Assembly (NCBI RefSeq): GCF_041690465.1
Contig: NZ_JAWLHG010000028.1
Location: 1 to 64,000 of the forward strand
Origin: Falsiroseomonas sp041690465
Lineage (GTDB): Bacteria > Pseudomonadota > Alphaproteobacteria > Acetobacterales > Acetobacteraceae
Reading direction: 5' to 3'
DNA length: 64,000 nucleotides
The position numbers and the translations under genes were made by a program. Every line of letters starts with the position of its first letter. Position 1 is the stretch's first letter. The notes beneath the pieces were generated by a model. That model saw nothing but the letters and a program-made list of their open reading frames with translations, made no database searches and was not told where the DNA came from. Below, one piece after another: positions 43,157 through 53,761 of this stretch.

Positions 43157-43161
43157 GTGAG

Positions 43162-43782
43162 TTGACGCGACGCGGTGTGTGCCTGGTGCTCGCTTCGGCG
43201 CCGGGCGTCGGCAAGACCAGCGTCTCCCGCGCCTTGCTGGAGATGGAGCCCGACCTCTCGCTCTCGATCAGCGCCACCACCCGCGCGCGCCGCCCCGGCG
43301 AGCTCGACAGCGTGCACTACTTCTTCCGCAGCGAGGCCGAGTTCGACGCCATGATCGCGCGCGGCGAGCTGCTGGAATATGCGCGCTTCCTCGACCGCTC
43401 CTACGGCACGCCGCGCGGCCCGGTGGAGCAGGCCCTCGCCGCCGGGCGCGACGTGCTGTTCGACATCGAGTGGCAGGGCCACCGCCAGTTGCGCGAGAAG
43501 CTGCCGGGCGACGTGGTCGGCGTGCATCTGCTGCCGCCCTCCATGGCCGAGCTCGAACGCCGGCTGCGCGGCCGTGCGCAGGAGAGCGAGGCGGAGATCG
43601 CACGCCGGCTGGACGTCGCGCGCACCGAGATCGCGCATTGGGCCGATTTCGACCATGTGGTGGTGAACCGCGACTTCGACCGCACCGTCGCCGAGGTGCG
43701 CGCCATCCTGCACGCCGCCCGCAGCAGCCGTGCGCGACAGCCCTGGCTGGCGGGCTTCGTGGACGGGTTGCTGAAGGGGTGA
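43162..43782 (+). CDS. gmk: Guanylate kinase
   Basis: This 206-residue enzyme phosphorylates GMP to GDP. The P-loop APGVGKTS is a variant of the usual SGAGKS. The GMP-binding core SISATTRARRPGELDSVHYFF, the lid VVGVHLLPPSM, LERRLRGR and FDHVVVNRDFD are all present. The start is taken as TTG 43162, 5 bp after the yicC stop, where the family N-terminus begins; no ATG is available. Coupled expression with yicC is likely. Confidence 0.96.
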   Translation: MTRRGVCLVLASAPGVGKTSVSRALLEMEPDLSLSISATTRARRPGELDSVHYFFRSEAEFDAMIARGELLEYARFLDRSYGTPRGPVEQALAAGRDVLFDIEWQGHRQLREKLPGDVVGVHLLPPSMAELERRLRGRAQESEAEIARRLDVARTEIAHWADFDHVVVNRDFDRTVAEVRAILHAARSSRARQPWLAGFVDGLLKG

Positions 43783-43832
43783 CATCGGGCGCGCTTCCCC
43801 TCCCTCGCGTCGCGACGAGGCGCTGACATCCC

Positions 43833-44765
43833 GTGTCCGTCATCCTCGAAGTCGTCGCGCCGGTCTTCGCGCTGATCGCGCTCGGCTACCTCGCCATCCG
43901 CCGCCGCTTCATCGACGAGGCGGCGCTGAAGGGAATGACGCTCTTCGTCTTCGGCCTCGCCGCGCCGGCACTGCTCTTCGCCGGTGGCACCCGCCCGCAT
44001 GAGGGCGGCGGCGGCGCGGCGGTGGCGCAGATCGGCGGCTCGGTCCTGGTCTATTTCGCCGTCGTCCTCCTCGCCCGCCGCGTGATGCGGCAGAGCCCGG
44101 CGGAGGCCGCGCTGTTCGGGCTTTCCTGCGTGTTCGGCAACTCGGTGATGATGGGCGTGCCGATCATCGTCGCCGCCTATGGCGAGGCCGGCGTGCCGCC
44201 GATGCTCGCCATCCTCGCGCTGCAGACCATCGCGCTGCTCGGCCTGGCGACGGTGATGACCGAGATCGGGCTGAACGCCGCCGCGCCGTGGAAGCAGCTG
44301 ATCCGCGCGACGCTGACCGGCATCGGCCGCAACCCGGTGGTGCTCGCCGTCATTGCCGCGCTGCTGTGGAGCGCCCTCTCGCTGCCGGTGCCGGCGGTCG
44401 CGCGGCGCACGCTGGAATTCCTCGGCGGCGCCGCGCCGCCGCTGGCGCTGTTCTGCCTCGGCGGCGGGCTCGCCGGCATGTCGGCCGCGGCGATGTGGAA
44501 GGAGACGCTGGGCATCACCTTCGTGAAGCTGCTGCTGCTGCCCGCGGTGGTGGCGGCGATCGGGATCGCCATCGGCCTCCCGCCGATCGACATGGCGGTG
44601 GCGGTGACCATGGCCGCGATGCCGACCGGCGCCAACGCCTTCATCCTCGCGCGCCGCTACGCGACGGGGGCGGACCAGTCGGGCAGCGCCGTGGTGGTCT
44701 CCACCGCGCTGTCGGTGCTGACGCTCTCCGTGCTCATCGCTTGGTTCCGGGAGATGCTGCCATGA
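43833..44765 (+). CDS. AEC-family transporter
   Basis: This 310-residue protein has ten hydrophobic segments in the auxin-efflux-carrier fold. Features are VAPVFALIALGYLAIRRRFI, FGNSVMMGVPI and the C-terminal AAMPTGANAFILARRY motif. Start codon GTG at 43833. Bacterial AEC proteins move organic anions such as malonate, malate or citrate, but the substrate is not clear. It lies 50 bp after gmk and may share its transcript. Confidence 0.92.
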   Translation: MSVILEVVAPVFALIALGYLAIRRRFIDEAALKGMTLFVFGLAAPALLFAGGTRPHEGGGGAAVAQIGGSVLVYFAVVLLARRVMRQSPAEAALFGLSCVFGNSVMMGVPIIVAAYGEAGVPPMLAILALQTIALLGLATVMTEIGLNAAAPWKQLIRATLTGIGRNPVVLAVIAALLWSALSLPVPAVARRTLEFLGGAAPPLALFCLGGGLAGMSAAAMWKETLGITFVKLLLLPAVVAAIGIAIGLPPIDMAVAVTMAAMPTGANAFILARRYATGADQSGSAVVVSTALSVLTLSVLIAWFREMLP

Positions 44766-45203
44766 CCCTTCGCGCGGCGCGCGAAACCATCGCGGTCATC
44801 GCGCCCGGCCGGGCGTAGGACGCCGAAGCCGGATCGCACGCCGGCGTGCAGGTGATCGTGGATGCGGGCGGCATCCTCGAAGTTGTGCGGGAACGCCCAA
44901 CGATGGACGCTGAGCGCATCGCCGCGCCGTGTTTCGGGTCAAGCCGCGCGCCGGAGCATCTTCGCCGGCCGCGCCACTGCCGCAACCCGGGAAGCCTCGC
45001 GGCCTGCCCGATGTTCATGTCCGCATCCGCTGCGGACCGCCTGACCCCAGCGGCTCGCCCCGATGCAGGGCTTCCCATCGCGGGAGGGACGAGCATCGAA
45101 CCCAGGCCACACTTCGGGCTTGACCTTCCCATCACGGGAAGCCCCACCCTCGGCGCAACCTCACACCGACCCGCGCCGTTGCGGGTCCTTCCGGGCAGCA
45201 GTC
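44766..45203. other. Intergenic region upstream of the copper ATPase
   Basis: These 438 bp contain no convincing gene in either direction. A CueR-like operator occupies 45120-45150. A second, related palindrome (CTTCCCATCGCGGGAGG, 45071-45087) without a -35 lies about 50 bp upstream. The rest shows only GC-rich shadow reading frames. Confidence 0.6.
45120..45150 (+). promoter_or_regulatory. CueR-like operator-promoter of the copper ATPase
   Basis: The -35 TTGACC (45120-45125) is followed by the inverted repeat CTTCCC-ATCAC-GGGAAG (45125-45141). A weak -10 CACCCT (45145-45150) comes after a long 19-base spacer. The dyad within an over-long spacer and its CTTCCC/GGGAAG sequence are characteristic of MerR-family CueR/HmrR copper operators. 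No merR-type gene is in the window, so the regulator must be encoded elsewhere. Confidence 0.65.
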
Positions 45204-47571
<2,368 letters not shown>

Positions 47572-47576
<5 letters not shown>

Positions 47577-47587
47577 GCGCGCTCATC
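47572..47587. terminator. Palindrome overlapping the copA stop codon
   Basis: GATGAGCGCGCTCATC is a perfect 16-bp inverted repeat that contains the copA stop (TGA, 47574-47576). It could form a short terminator or stabilising hairpin at the end of the transcript. No T-run follows, so function is uncertain. Confidence 0.35.
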
Positions 47588-48145
47588 GGCGCGCAGAAGG
47601 GCGCGCCGCCTGCTCCCGACGGCGAGGCAAGCTTCGGCCAGAGGCGATCCGCGAGCCGAACGGCGTTGCGAGGGTTTCGAGGGCATGGCGCAAGCGCGGT
47701 TCTGAATGCGGCGCGGACCGGGCGAGCCGCGGGGGCGGCGGGCGTCGCAATCCCTGATGCGGACGTCGACTCACCGGGTGACGGCTTGCATGGCTTTCAC
47801 GGTCGGCATCGCTTCCACGGCCGACATCCGGCTCGAAGTCGGCGAAGCACGGAGACGCAGATGCGCTAGTCACCGGCCGCAACCACGCGGCGGAGCTGTC
47901 GATGCGGACCGCTCCTTTGCCCGCATCGACCTAGATGGTCACGTCGTCTCCGTAGTGCTCCTCCGTAGTGCTCCACGAGGGCCCGACGGACTGCGTCCGC
48001 CGCGCCGTCGTCGGACAGTCCGGGGACCGTGTATGTCCGCGCACCTCACGGGCACCGGACCGAGGACATGGTCCTCGGCCGCGCATCCACCTTGTGCTTC
48101 CCGAGCGGGAGCGCCGGGGCGCCCGCGAGGTTCGGCCGGGGCGCG
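47577..48145. other. 569-bp gap with decayed sequence
   Basis: I see no intact gene between copA and the manganese catalase. The only signal is the HMA-like remnant on the minus strand at about 47885-48036. Codon structure elsewhere is incoherent, which suggests degraded coding sequence. Confidence 0.5.
47885..48036 (-). pseudogene. Possible degenerate HMA (copper-chaperone-like) domain
   Basis: The minus-strand translation from 48036 reads TYTVPGLSDDGAADAVRRAL then VEHYGG. It resembles the start of heavy-metal-associated domains (YTVxGMxCxxCxxAVxxAL), but the CxxC is lost. A 13-bp direct repeat (CTCCGTAGTGCTC, around 47948-47975) then disrupts the frame and a stop occurs in the following VDAGKGAVRIDS-like stretch. 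The remnant lies beside copA, which would fit an abandoned copper chaperone. The match is short and tentative. Confidence 0.3.
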
Positions 48146-49156
48146 TCAGCCTGCCACGCTGCCCGGTGCGGCGATGCTGGTCTGCGGGTAGTCGGACCAG
48201 TGCTGCTCGCCCTTCGGTGTCGCCGACTTCACCTCCTGGCTGCGGACGCGGCTGAGCTCCGCGTCCTTCTTCTGGACCTCTTCCATCGTGTGCTTCGTGC
48301 CTTGCGGCTTGTGCTCGACCTCGCCCTTGGTCTCCACGACGTGCTTGTGTGGATCCTCAACGTACTGCCACTGCTCGCCCTTGCCCCACGGGCCCTGGCC
48401 CTGGTTCCAGGGGCCGCGCGCATCGGCGCCGTTCGACATGTTGAAGTAGGTGTGGGTGTGCCGCGGATCGCCCTGCAGCACGCCGGGCGGGAAGTTCGGC
48501 TGGATCGTCTCGAGCGCCGCCTGGAACATCTTGAAGTGCGCGATCTCGCGCGTCATCAAGAAGCCGAGCGTGTCCTTTACCGCCGGGTCGTCGGTGAACT
48601 TCATCAGGTACTCGTAGACGATCTTCGCCCGGCTCTCGGCGGCAATGTCGGAGCGCAGATCCACCGTCAGGTCGCCATTGGCGTTCACATAGGAGCCCTG
48701 CCAGGGCACGCCCTGACTGTTGGTCAGCGCCGGCCCGCCGCCGGTCAGCACCAGGAATTGCGGGTTGAACAGCGCCTCGTGGATCAGCCGCTCCTTCTCG
48801 CCCGTGCCGCCGCTCATCAGCTTGGAGATGGGGTTGGCCTCGGCCGCTTCCCTCAGCGTCGAGATCGACTCGGTTCCGGCTGCGTCCTTCAGCTCGCCAT
48901 TCACCCCGTCGAGCAGCATGGTGATGGTGGCGCCGACGATCTCGAGGTGGGAGAGCTCCTCGGTCGCGATGTCCATCAGCATGTCGTACTTGTCGGGGTA
49001 TGGGCGGCGGGCGGCGAAAGCCTGCACGAAATACTGCATGGCCGCCTTCAGCTCTCCGTTCCCGCCGCCGAACTGTTCGAGCAGCAGTCTTGCGAAACGC
49101 GGATCGGGCCGACTGACCCGCGCGTTGAACTGCAGTTCCTTGGCATGATGGAACAT
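48146..49156 (-). CDS. Manganese catalase
   Basis: This 336-residue non-haem catalase dismutates hydrogen peroxide at a dimanganese site. It has the four-helix bundle with TEELSHLEIVGATI and MTREIAHFKMFQAAL supplying Glu/His ligands. GSYVNANGDLTVDLRSDIAAE is the family's inter-helix segment. The C-terminal 90 residues are polar and histidine-rich (YVEDPHKHVVETKG). ATG 49156 has AAGGAGG. It lies between copA and an insertion element, in an accessory stretch with other metal and redox genes. Confidence 0.95.
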   Translation of the reverse strand: MFHHAKELQFNARVSRPDPRFARLLLEQFGGGNGELKAAMQYFVQAFAARRPYPDKYDMLMDIATEELSHLEIVGATITMLLDGVNGELKDAAGTESISTLREAAEANPISKLMSGGTGEKERLIHEALFNPQFLVLTGGGPALTNSQGVPWQGSYVNANGDLTVDLRSDIAAESRAKIVYEYLMKFTDDPAVKDTLGFLMTREIAHFKMFQAALETIQPNFPPGVLQGDPRHTHTYFNMSNGADARGPWNQGQGPWGKGEQWQYVEDPHKHVVETKGEVEHKPQGTKHTMEEVQKKDAELSRVRSQEVKSATPKGEQHWSDYPQTSIAAPGSVAG

Positions 49157-49402
49157 GGCCGCAGGCCTCCTTCGTTCTGCCGCAGGCGGATCTGCTTGCG
49201 CCGACTCGGTGGCCAACGGGCGCCGCCTGCAAGGGTTGCCGCGCTGGGCGGATTGACCGGCCGGCACGATGCGGTCGGTCAGGGAGGTCAAGCGCTCCGT
49301 GGTCGCATGTTTCTGGGTTCTGACGGCGGTCGAAGGCGGCGATGCCTGGCCGATCTGCTCTGAGCGGAGCGCTGGTGGTCATGCGGGCAGACTCGTCCCG
49401 CA

Positions 49403-50339
49403 TCAGGCGGCCGAGGCCTGCAGCAGAGCAAGGGTGCGCCGGAGATTGTAGGCGATGACGGCAAGGCGGACCTGCAGGCCCGCCTTGGCCAGCCCTCGCC
49501 ATCGCATGCGTCGCAGGCCATAGCTGCGCTTCCAGGTCCCAAAGACCTTCTCGATCCGGCAGCGGACACGTTGGATGTCGTGGTTCCAGCGGCAGAGCTT
49601 GCGCGCCGTGTCGTCGCCAGGCCGGCCCCACATGCCCGTCGCGACGATCCTGGGCGTGCCTCCCTTGGCCCGTATTGCGGAGGCGAAGACCTCGCCACGA
49701 TAGGCGCTGTCGGCATGGACGTCGCCCGGATCCTCGGGCAGGGCAGCACCCCCAGCACCGCCGTCATGGACGTTGCCGGGCGTCACCGCGAGTTCCTCCA
49801 CGAGGACCGTGTCAGCATCGGCGCTCACATGCGCCTTGAAGCCGTGGATCGCCCTGCGCCGCTGATGAGCGGCCCGGGCCGCCTCGCCATCCGCGTGGCT
49901 GGCCGAGGCGATGAACGTCGCATCGATCAGCGTCCCGGTCTTCACCGTCACCGCCCTGGCCTCGAGCTGGCGGGTCACCTCCTCGAACAGCGCGCGATCC
50001 AGACCCCGCCTGACGAGTTCGCGCCGGAAGCGGACGAAGGCGGTGCGCTCGGGAGTGGCCTCGTGCGCGGCGAAGCCGCAGAAGCGGCGGAAGCTGGCAC
50101 GGTCGTCCAGCGCCTCGGCGAGCCTCACGTCGGAGAGGTCGTGCCGGGTCGCCAGCAGCAGCGCCCGGAACAGCGCCAGCGGCGGCCAGCCGGGCTCGCC
50201 CTTCACCGCAGCCGAGACACCGGCAAGGGCACGCTCGATCTGAACCCAATCGAGCAGCGCGCCGATTCAGACAGCAACGACGCCGCCCGCGGCTCCTGCC
50301 GCGCAATGAGGTCCCCCTGGCCGATCGCCGCCGCGCCAC
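49403..50339 (-). pseudogene. IS5-family transposase, frameshifted
   Basis: The open part from 50206 to 49403 encodes 267 residues of an IS5-type DDE transposase: LIDATFIASASHADGE (first D), HADSAYRGE (second D), EKVFGTWKRSYGLRRMRWRG with the catalytic E, and a LAVIAYNLRRTLAL end. The missing N-terminus is upstream in other frames. GTG 50339 reads MARRR, then IGQGDLIARQEPRAASLLSE in a second frame, then IGALLDWVQIERALAGVSAA joins the main frame. Two same-direction one-base shifts in 35 codons indicate inactivation. Terminal repeats were not resolved. Confidence 0.75.
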
Positions 50340-50743
50340 AGCATCCTCCCCGTGTTCGATCCCACAAAAGAATCAGCATGAACACAGCTGCGCCCAGGTC
50401 TCGTAAGAGGCGATTCAGGCGGGCCTGTTGTCGGTACTCCTGCGGCCGAGGGCGCTGCGGAAGCGGTTGAGGAGCGGGAACGACACGCGGCCTCCGCCGG
50501 AGTGAGCCCGGGAGGGACCGTAGCGATGTCCGATTTCTGGAGAAGCTTACTGAAAGGGGAAACTGCCCCGCAGCATCAATTTACATCGATCAGCAGGCGG
50601 AGCACGCAGAGGTCAGCAGGCGGAGCGTGCACAGGATGTTATATTCTCTCTGTCGCACACTTCCGACCGCTGCAAACAAACACCGCTGCAAACAAACACC
50701 GCTGCAAACAAACACCGCTGCAAACAAACAAGGAGGGACGATC
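50340..50743. other. Region between IS remnant and cytochrome c gene
   Basis: These 404 bp hold no confident gene. They contain a 23-bp-period direct repeat (CAGCAGGCGGAGC at 50591-50603 and 50614-50626) and the four 16-bp repeats described separately. A small frame from ATG 50526 (MSDFWRSLLKGETAPQH) has a ribosome-binding-like GGGAGGGA but runs into the repeats and is not supported. Confidence 0.5.
50666..50729. repeat. Four perfect tandem 16-bp repeats upstream of cytochrome c
   Basis: ACCGCTGCAAACAAAC is repeated exactly four times without spacers (50666-50681, 50682-50697, 50698-50713, 50714-50729). The repeats are A-rich on this strand in an otherwise GC-rich genome and end 14 bp before the cytochrome GTG, just ahead of its AGGAGGG. 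They would lie in the mRNA leader or promoter. Confidence 0.9.
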
Positions 50744-51163
50744 GTGCGCATCTCCAGTTTCGCTCTCGGCTGTGGGCTTGCCGTGACCATCAATGTCGGC
50801 GCTGCCTCCGCCCAGGCGCCGGAGCCGCCCGCACGAGCGGTGGAATTCTACCGAACTGCCTGCGCCCAGTGTCACGGCAACGACGGCAAGGGCGGCGGGC
50901 CGGTGGCCCACCTTCTCGCCACCAAGCCGTCCGACCTGACGACGCTCGCGCGGCGCAACAACGGCGCGTTCCCGTTCTTCCGCGTCGGCCAGATCATCGA
51001 CGGGCGTGAGGACATCGCACTGCATGGCGGCCGCGAGATGCCGTTCTGGGGCGACATGTTCGGCTTCGAGGCGGGTGACCGTTTTGGCACGACCGTGCGC
51101 GAGGTCTATGTCCAGGGTCGCATCTACGAACTCGTCCTCTACCTGAACTCGATCCAGCAATAG
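50744..51163 (+). CDS. c-type cytochrome
   Basis: This 139-residue periplasmic protein has a signal peptide (about residues 1-23, ending ASAQA). The haem-binding motif CAQCHG is followed by NDGKGGGPVA. Methionine in GREMPFWG is a likely axial ligand. GTG 50744 follows AGGAGGGA; the frame is open further upstream only through the 16-bp repeats. It is a small electron carrier, similar to cytochrome subunits of dehydrogenases or oxidases. No partner enzyme is adjacent. Confidence 0.85.
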   Translation: MRISSFALGCGLAVTINVGAASAQAPEPPARAVEFYRTACAQCHGNDGKGGGPVAHLLATKPSDLTTLARRNNGAFPFFRVGQIIDGREDIALHGGREMPFWGDMFGFEAGDRFGTTVREVYVQGRIYELVLYLNSIQQ

Positions 51164-51316
51164 GGACGCGCGAAGCGGGGTGGGTTGCCCTCGCCCCGAT
51201 TGGAGCGGCCCCAAATTCGACCGGGCAGGCGGCGCAGCCGTGAGCGACCGTCTCGGTCGTCAAGCGGCGCGCCACCGGACGCCATCTCGGCAGGGTGGAT
51301 GGCAGAGGTGCCGCAG

Positions 51317-52663
51317 TCACGCCCCCACGGTCATCGCCTGTCCAGGCAGGTGCAGCACGGCACGGAGCCCGCCATCGGCGGCACGCCCGAGATCGAGCCG
51401 GCCGCCATGCAGCGCCGCAAGGTCCGCGACGATCGCAAGGCCCAACCCGCTCCCGGGCACAGCTTCGTCAAGACGCACGCCGCGGCCCAGCGCAGCGTCC
51501 CGATCCCCGTCGGGCAGGCCCGGCCCGTCATCCGACACGGCGATGATCACCTCGCGTCCCGCTGCGGCCACGGATACCGTGATGCGGGAGCGCGCCCAGG
51601 TGCATGCATTCTCCATCAGGTTCCCGAGCATCTCCGTCAGGTCCTGCGGGTCCAGGCGCACGCGCAGCGCCGCATCGCCGCCCACCTCGATTGCGAGATG
51701 ACGCTCCGCGAAGAGCCGCCGCAGCGCCCTTGCGACCTGCGTGGCCGCCTCCATCGGCACGGCCCCCGCGGCCGCGGAGGCGAGGGCCGCGGTCCTCGCG
51801 CGCGCCAGATGGTGGTGCACGAGCCGCTCCAGCGCCGCCGCCTCGCCCCGCGCGACGGGCAGGTCCGGCGCCGCGCCGTCCAGGGCATTCCGCAGGACCG
51901 CGAGTGGCGTCTTCAGCGCATGGGCGAGGTTGCCGACATGCGACCTGGCGCGCTCCACCGTCGCGCGGTTCGCGGCGACCAGCGCATCCAGTTCGGCGAC
52001 GAGTGGCGCGATCTCCGAGGGCGCGTCGATCTCGAACGCCGCGCGCCGGCCCTCGCGGACCTCGACCAGGGCCCGGCGCACCCGTCGCAGCGGGGCGAGG
52101 CCGGCCACCACCGTCGCCACCACGCCGCCGACGAGGCCAAGGCCCAGCACCGCGAAGGTGACCAGCAGCGTGCGGCGCAGGCGCGCGATCTCGGCCTCCG
52201 TCTCCATGCGGGACAGCCCGACCGCGACATGCGCCGGCGCCGATGCACCGGGCAGCAGAAGGTCCCGTTCCGCGACGCGGAGCATCTCGCCACGTGGTCC
52301 CGAGGCATCGCGCAGCAGCACGCCGTCATGGCCCGTCGCCGCAGCGGGAAGCACTTGGTCCCACAGGGAGCGGGAGGTCTTCACCGATCCATCGGGCGCC
52401 GTCACCTGCCAGTAGGCACCGCTGAAAGGGCGCTCGAAATCCGCGCCCGCAGGCGCACGCGAGAGCACGATCCCGCCATCGGCATCGGTCGCCGCCACGG
52501 CCACGGCGGCGTCGAGAAGCGCGGCGAGGCGCCCGTCGAAAGCCGCCTCAACTTGGTGCACGGCGATGTCGGCGACGAACCAGGCGGCGGCGCCGAGCCC
52601 GGCCGCCACCCACAACCCCGCCGCCAGGGCGAGCCGCAGCGCGAGGGACCGCGGCCACCTCAT
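51317..52663 (-). CDS. Sensor histidine kinase
   Basis: This 448-residue membrane kinase has transmembrane segments at about 7-29 and 165-187 flanking a 130-residue periplasmic sensor. A HAMP-like region follows, then H248 in GNLAHALKTPLAVL. The ATPase domain has NLMENACTWA, SDDGPGLP and GSGLGLAIV. It resembles PhoQ/QseC-type kinases. Its start overlaps the response-regulator stop (ATGA), so the two are co-translated. The signal is unknown; the adjacent PepSY, cytochrome b561 and iron-exporter genes suggest metal or redox sensing. Confidence 0.93.
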   Translation of the reverse strand: MRWPRSLALRLALAAGLWVAAGLGAAAWFVADIAVHQVEAAFDGRLAALLDAAVAVAATDADGGIVLSRAPAGADFERPFSGAYWQVTAPDGSVKTSRSLWDQVLPAAATGHDGVLLRDASGPRGEMLRVAERDLLLPGASAPAHVAVGLSRMETEAEIARLRRTLLVTFAVLGLGLVGGVVATVVAGLAPLRRVRRALVEVREGRRAAFEIDAPSEIAPLVAELDALVAANRATVERARSHVGNLAHALKTPLAVLRNALDGAAPDLPVARGEAAALERLVHHHLARARTAALASAAAGAVPMEAATQVARALRRLFAERHLAIEVGGDAALRVRLDPQDLTEMLGNLMENACTWARSRITVSVAAAGREVIIAVSDDGPGLPDGDRDAALGRGVRLDEAVPGSGLGLAIVADLAALHGGRLDLGRAADGGLRAVLHLPGQAMTVGA

Positions 52664-53319
52664 CCGGCCGAGAGCCTGTAGCCCTGGCCGCGGATCGTCT
52701 CGATGAAGCCATCGCCGAGCTTCCTGCGCAGCCGTCCCACGACGACCTCGAGCGTGTTGCTGTCACGGTCGAAATCCTGCGCATAGAGGTGCTCGGTCAG
52801 CTCGGTCTTGGACACCACCTGCCCTGCATGCAGTGCAAGGTAGGCGAGCAGCCGGTACTCCAGCCCGGTCAGCTTCACGCCGGCGCCGTCCAACAGCACG
52901 CGCTGCGCGGCGGTGTCCACGACAAGGCGGCCGAGCGCGATCTCGGGCCGGCTCCGCCCATGCGCGCGGCGTACCAGCGCCTGCACGCGCGCGACCAGCT
53001 CGGCCATCACGAAGGGCTTGGCGAGGTAGTCGTCCGCCCCGGCGTTCAGGCCCGCGACCTTCTCGGTCCAGCCATCGCGCGCGGTCAGGATCAGCACCGG
53101 CATGTCGCGGCCCGCCGCGCGCCAGCGCCGCAGCACCGTCAGCCCGTCCAGCACGGGCAGGCCGAGATCGAGGACGACCGCATCATAGGGCTCGGTGTCG
53201 CCGAGGAAGTGGCCCTCCTCGCCATCCGCGGCCTGGTCGGCGACGAAGCCGGCATCGCGAAGCGCGTCCGCCACCTGTCGTGCCAGCGCGACATGGTCCT
53301 CGACGACAAGGACGCGCAT
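52660..53319 (-). CDS. OmpR-family response regulator
   Basis: This 219-residue regulator has a receiver domain with acidic E7/D8, phospho-acceptor D51 (AVVLDLGLP) and the lysine in DDYLAKPF. A winged-helix DNA-binding domain follows (residues about 125-219; SNTLEVVVGRLRRKL, IRGQGYRL). It is closest in pattern to PhoP/QseB/TctD-type regulators. It overlaps the PepSY gene by one base and the kinase by four. It probably binds the GCTGAAC direct repeats in the divergent control region. Confidence 0.95.
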   Translation of the reverse strand: MRVLVVEDHVALARQVADALRDAGFVADQAADGEEGHFLGDTEPYDAVVLDLGLPVLDGLTVLRRWRAAGRDMPVLILTARDGWTEKVAGLNAGADDYLAKPFVMAELVARVQALVRRAHGRSRPEIALGRLVVDTAAQRVLLDGAGVKLTGLEYRLLAYLALHAGQVVSKTELTEHLYAQDFDRDSNTLEVVVGRLRRKLGDGFIETIRGQGYRLSAG

Positions 53320-53633
53320 CAGCGCCGCTCCTGCACCGGCCCGCGGGCGCGCAACAGGGCGCCGGTCGCGGCGTCGAGCTTCAGCTCGAAGACGCGGCCG
53401 GATGGCGGGAGGAGCGTGATTTCGTAGATCCAGCGGCCATCGTCGCGCTCCAACTCGGTCTCAATGACGCGGCCGACGTAGCGCCGCTCGACCTCCGCCA
53501 GCAGCTCCGCGAGCGGGCGGATCTCGCCGGCAGCGAGCGCGGCGCGGGCACGCTCATGGTCGCGCCGGTCATCGGCCCGAACCGGCAGCGCGGGGAGCAG
53601 GAGCAACGGCAGTAGCAGGAGAGCACGACGCAT
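53319..53633 (-). CDS. PepSY-domain periplasmic protein
   Basis: This 104-residue protein has a signal peptide (about residues 1-20, ending PVRA). One PepSY domain follows: a helix-rich start AALAAGEIRPLAELLAEVE, then GRVIETELERDDGRWIYEI and FELKLDAATGALL. It is the first gene of the PepSY-regulator-kinase operon. Small PepSY proteins of this kind often accompany PhoPQ-type two-component systems and may modulate the sensor in the periplasm. Confidence 0.88.
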   Translation of the reverse strand: MRRALLLLPLLLLPALPVRADDRRDHERARAALAAGEIRPLAELLAEVERRYVGRVIETELERDDGRWIYEITLLPPSGRVFELKLDAATGALLRARGPVQERR

Positions 53634-53655
53634 CGAGAAAGGCTCGCAGGGGCAA

Positions 53656-53695
53656 GCTGAACGCTGGCTGAACGGACGGCTCAGCGGCGGTTCAG
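53656..53695. promoter_or_regulatory. OmpR-type direct repeats in divergent PepSY control region
   Basis: GCTGAAC occurs at 53656-53662 and again at 53667-53673. The 11-bp spacing is that expected for tandem binding by an OmpR/PhoP-family dimer. An inverted related copy, GGTTCAG, lies at 53689-53695. The sites lie between the two divergent operons, one of which encodes such a regulator. Autoregulation and control of the cytochrome b561/MbfA unit are inferred. Confidence 0.55.
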
Positions 53696-53699
53696 GTGC

Positions 53700-53739
53700 G
53701 GGGCAGGAGACTGCCCCTCATTGCGGATGTCCCGCAATG
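53700..53739 (+). other. Two tandem hairpins in the leader of the PepSY/b561/MbfA unit
   Basis: GGGGCAG-GAGA-CTGCCCC (53700-53717) and CATTGCGG-ATGTC-CCGCAATG (53719-53739) are perfect stems of 7 and 8 bp, separated by one base. They end 22 bases before the ATG at 53762. In RNA they would sit just upstream of the ribosome-binding site and could influence translation, stability or early termination. Confidence 0.5.
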
Positions 53740-53761
53740 CAGACCTGTTGGAGATTTCCCG

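Noticed and set aside
50666..50729. 16-bp repeats as a CRISPR array
   Set aside because: The units are contiguous with no spacers and are too short, and no cas genes are present.
50526..50786. Small frame MSDFWRSLLKGETAPQH upstream of cytochrome c
   Set aside because: It runs through both repeat sets and overlaps the cytochrome start in another frame. There is no homology pattern.
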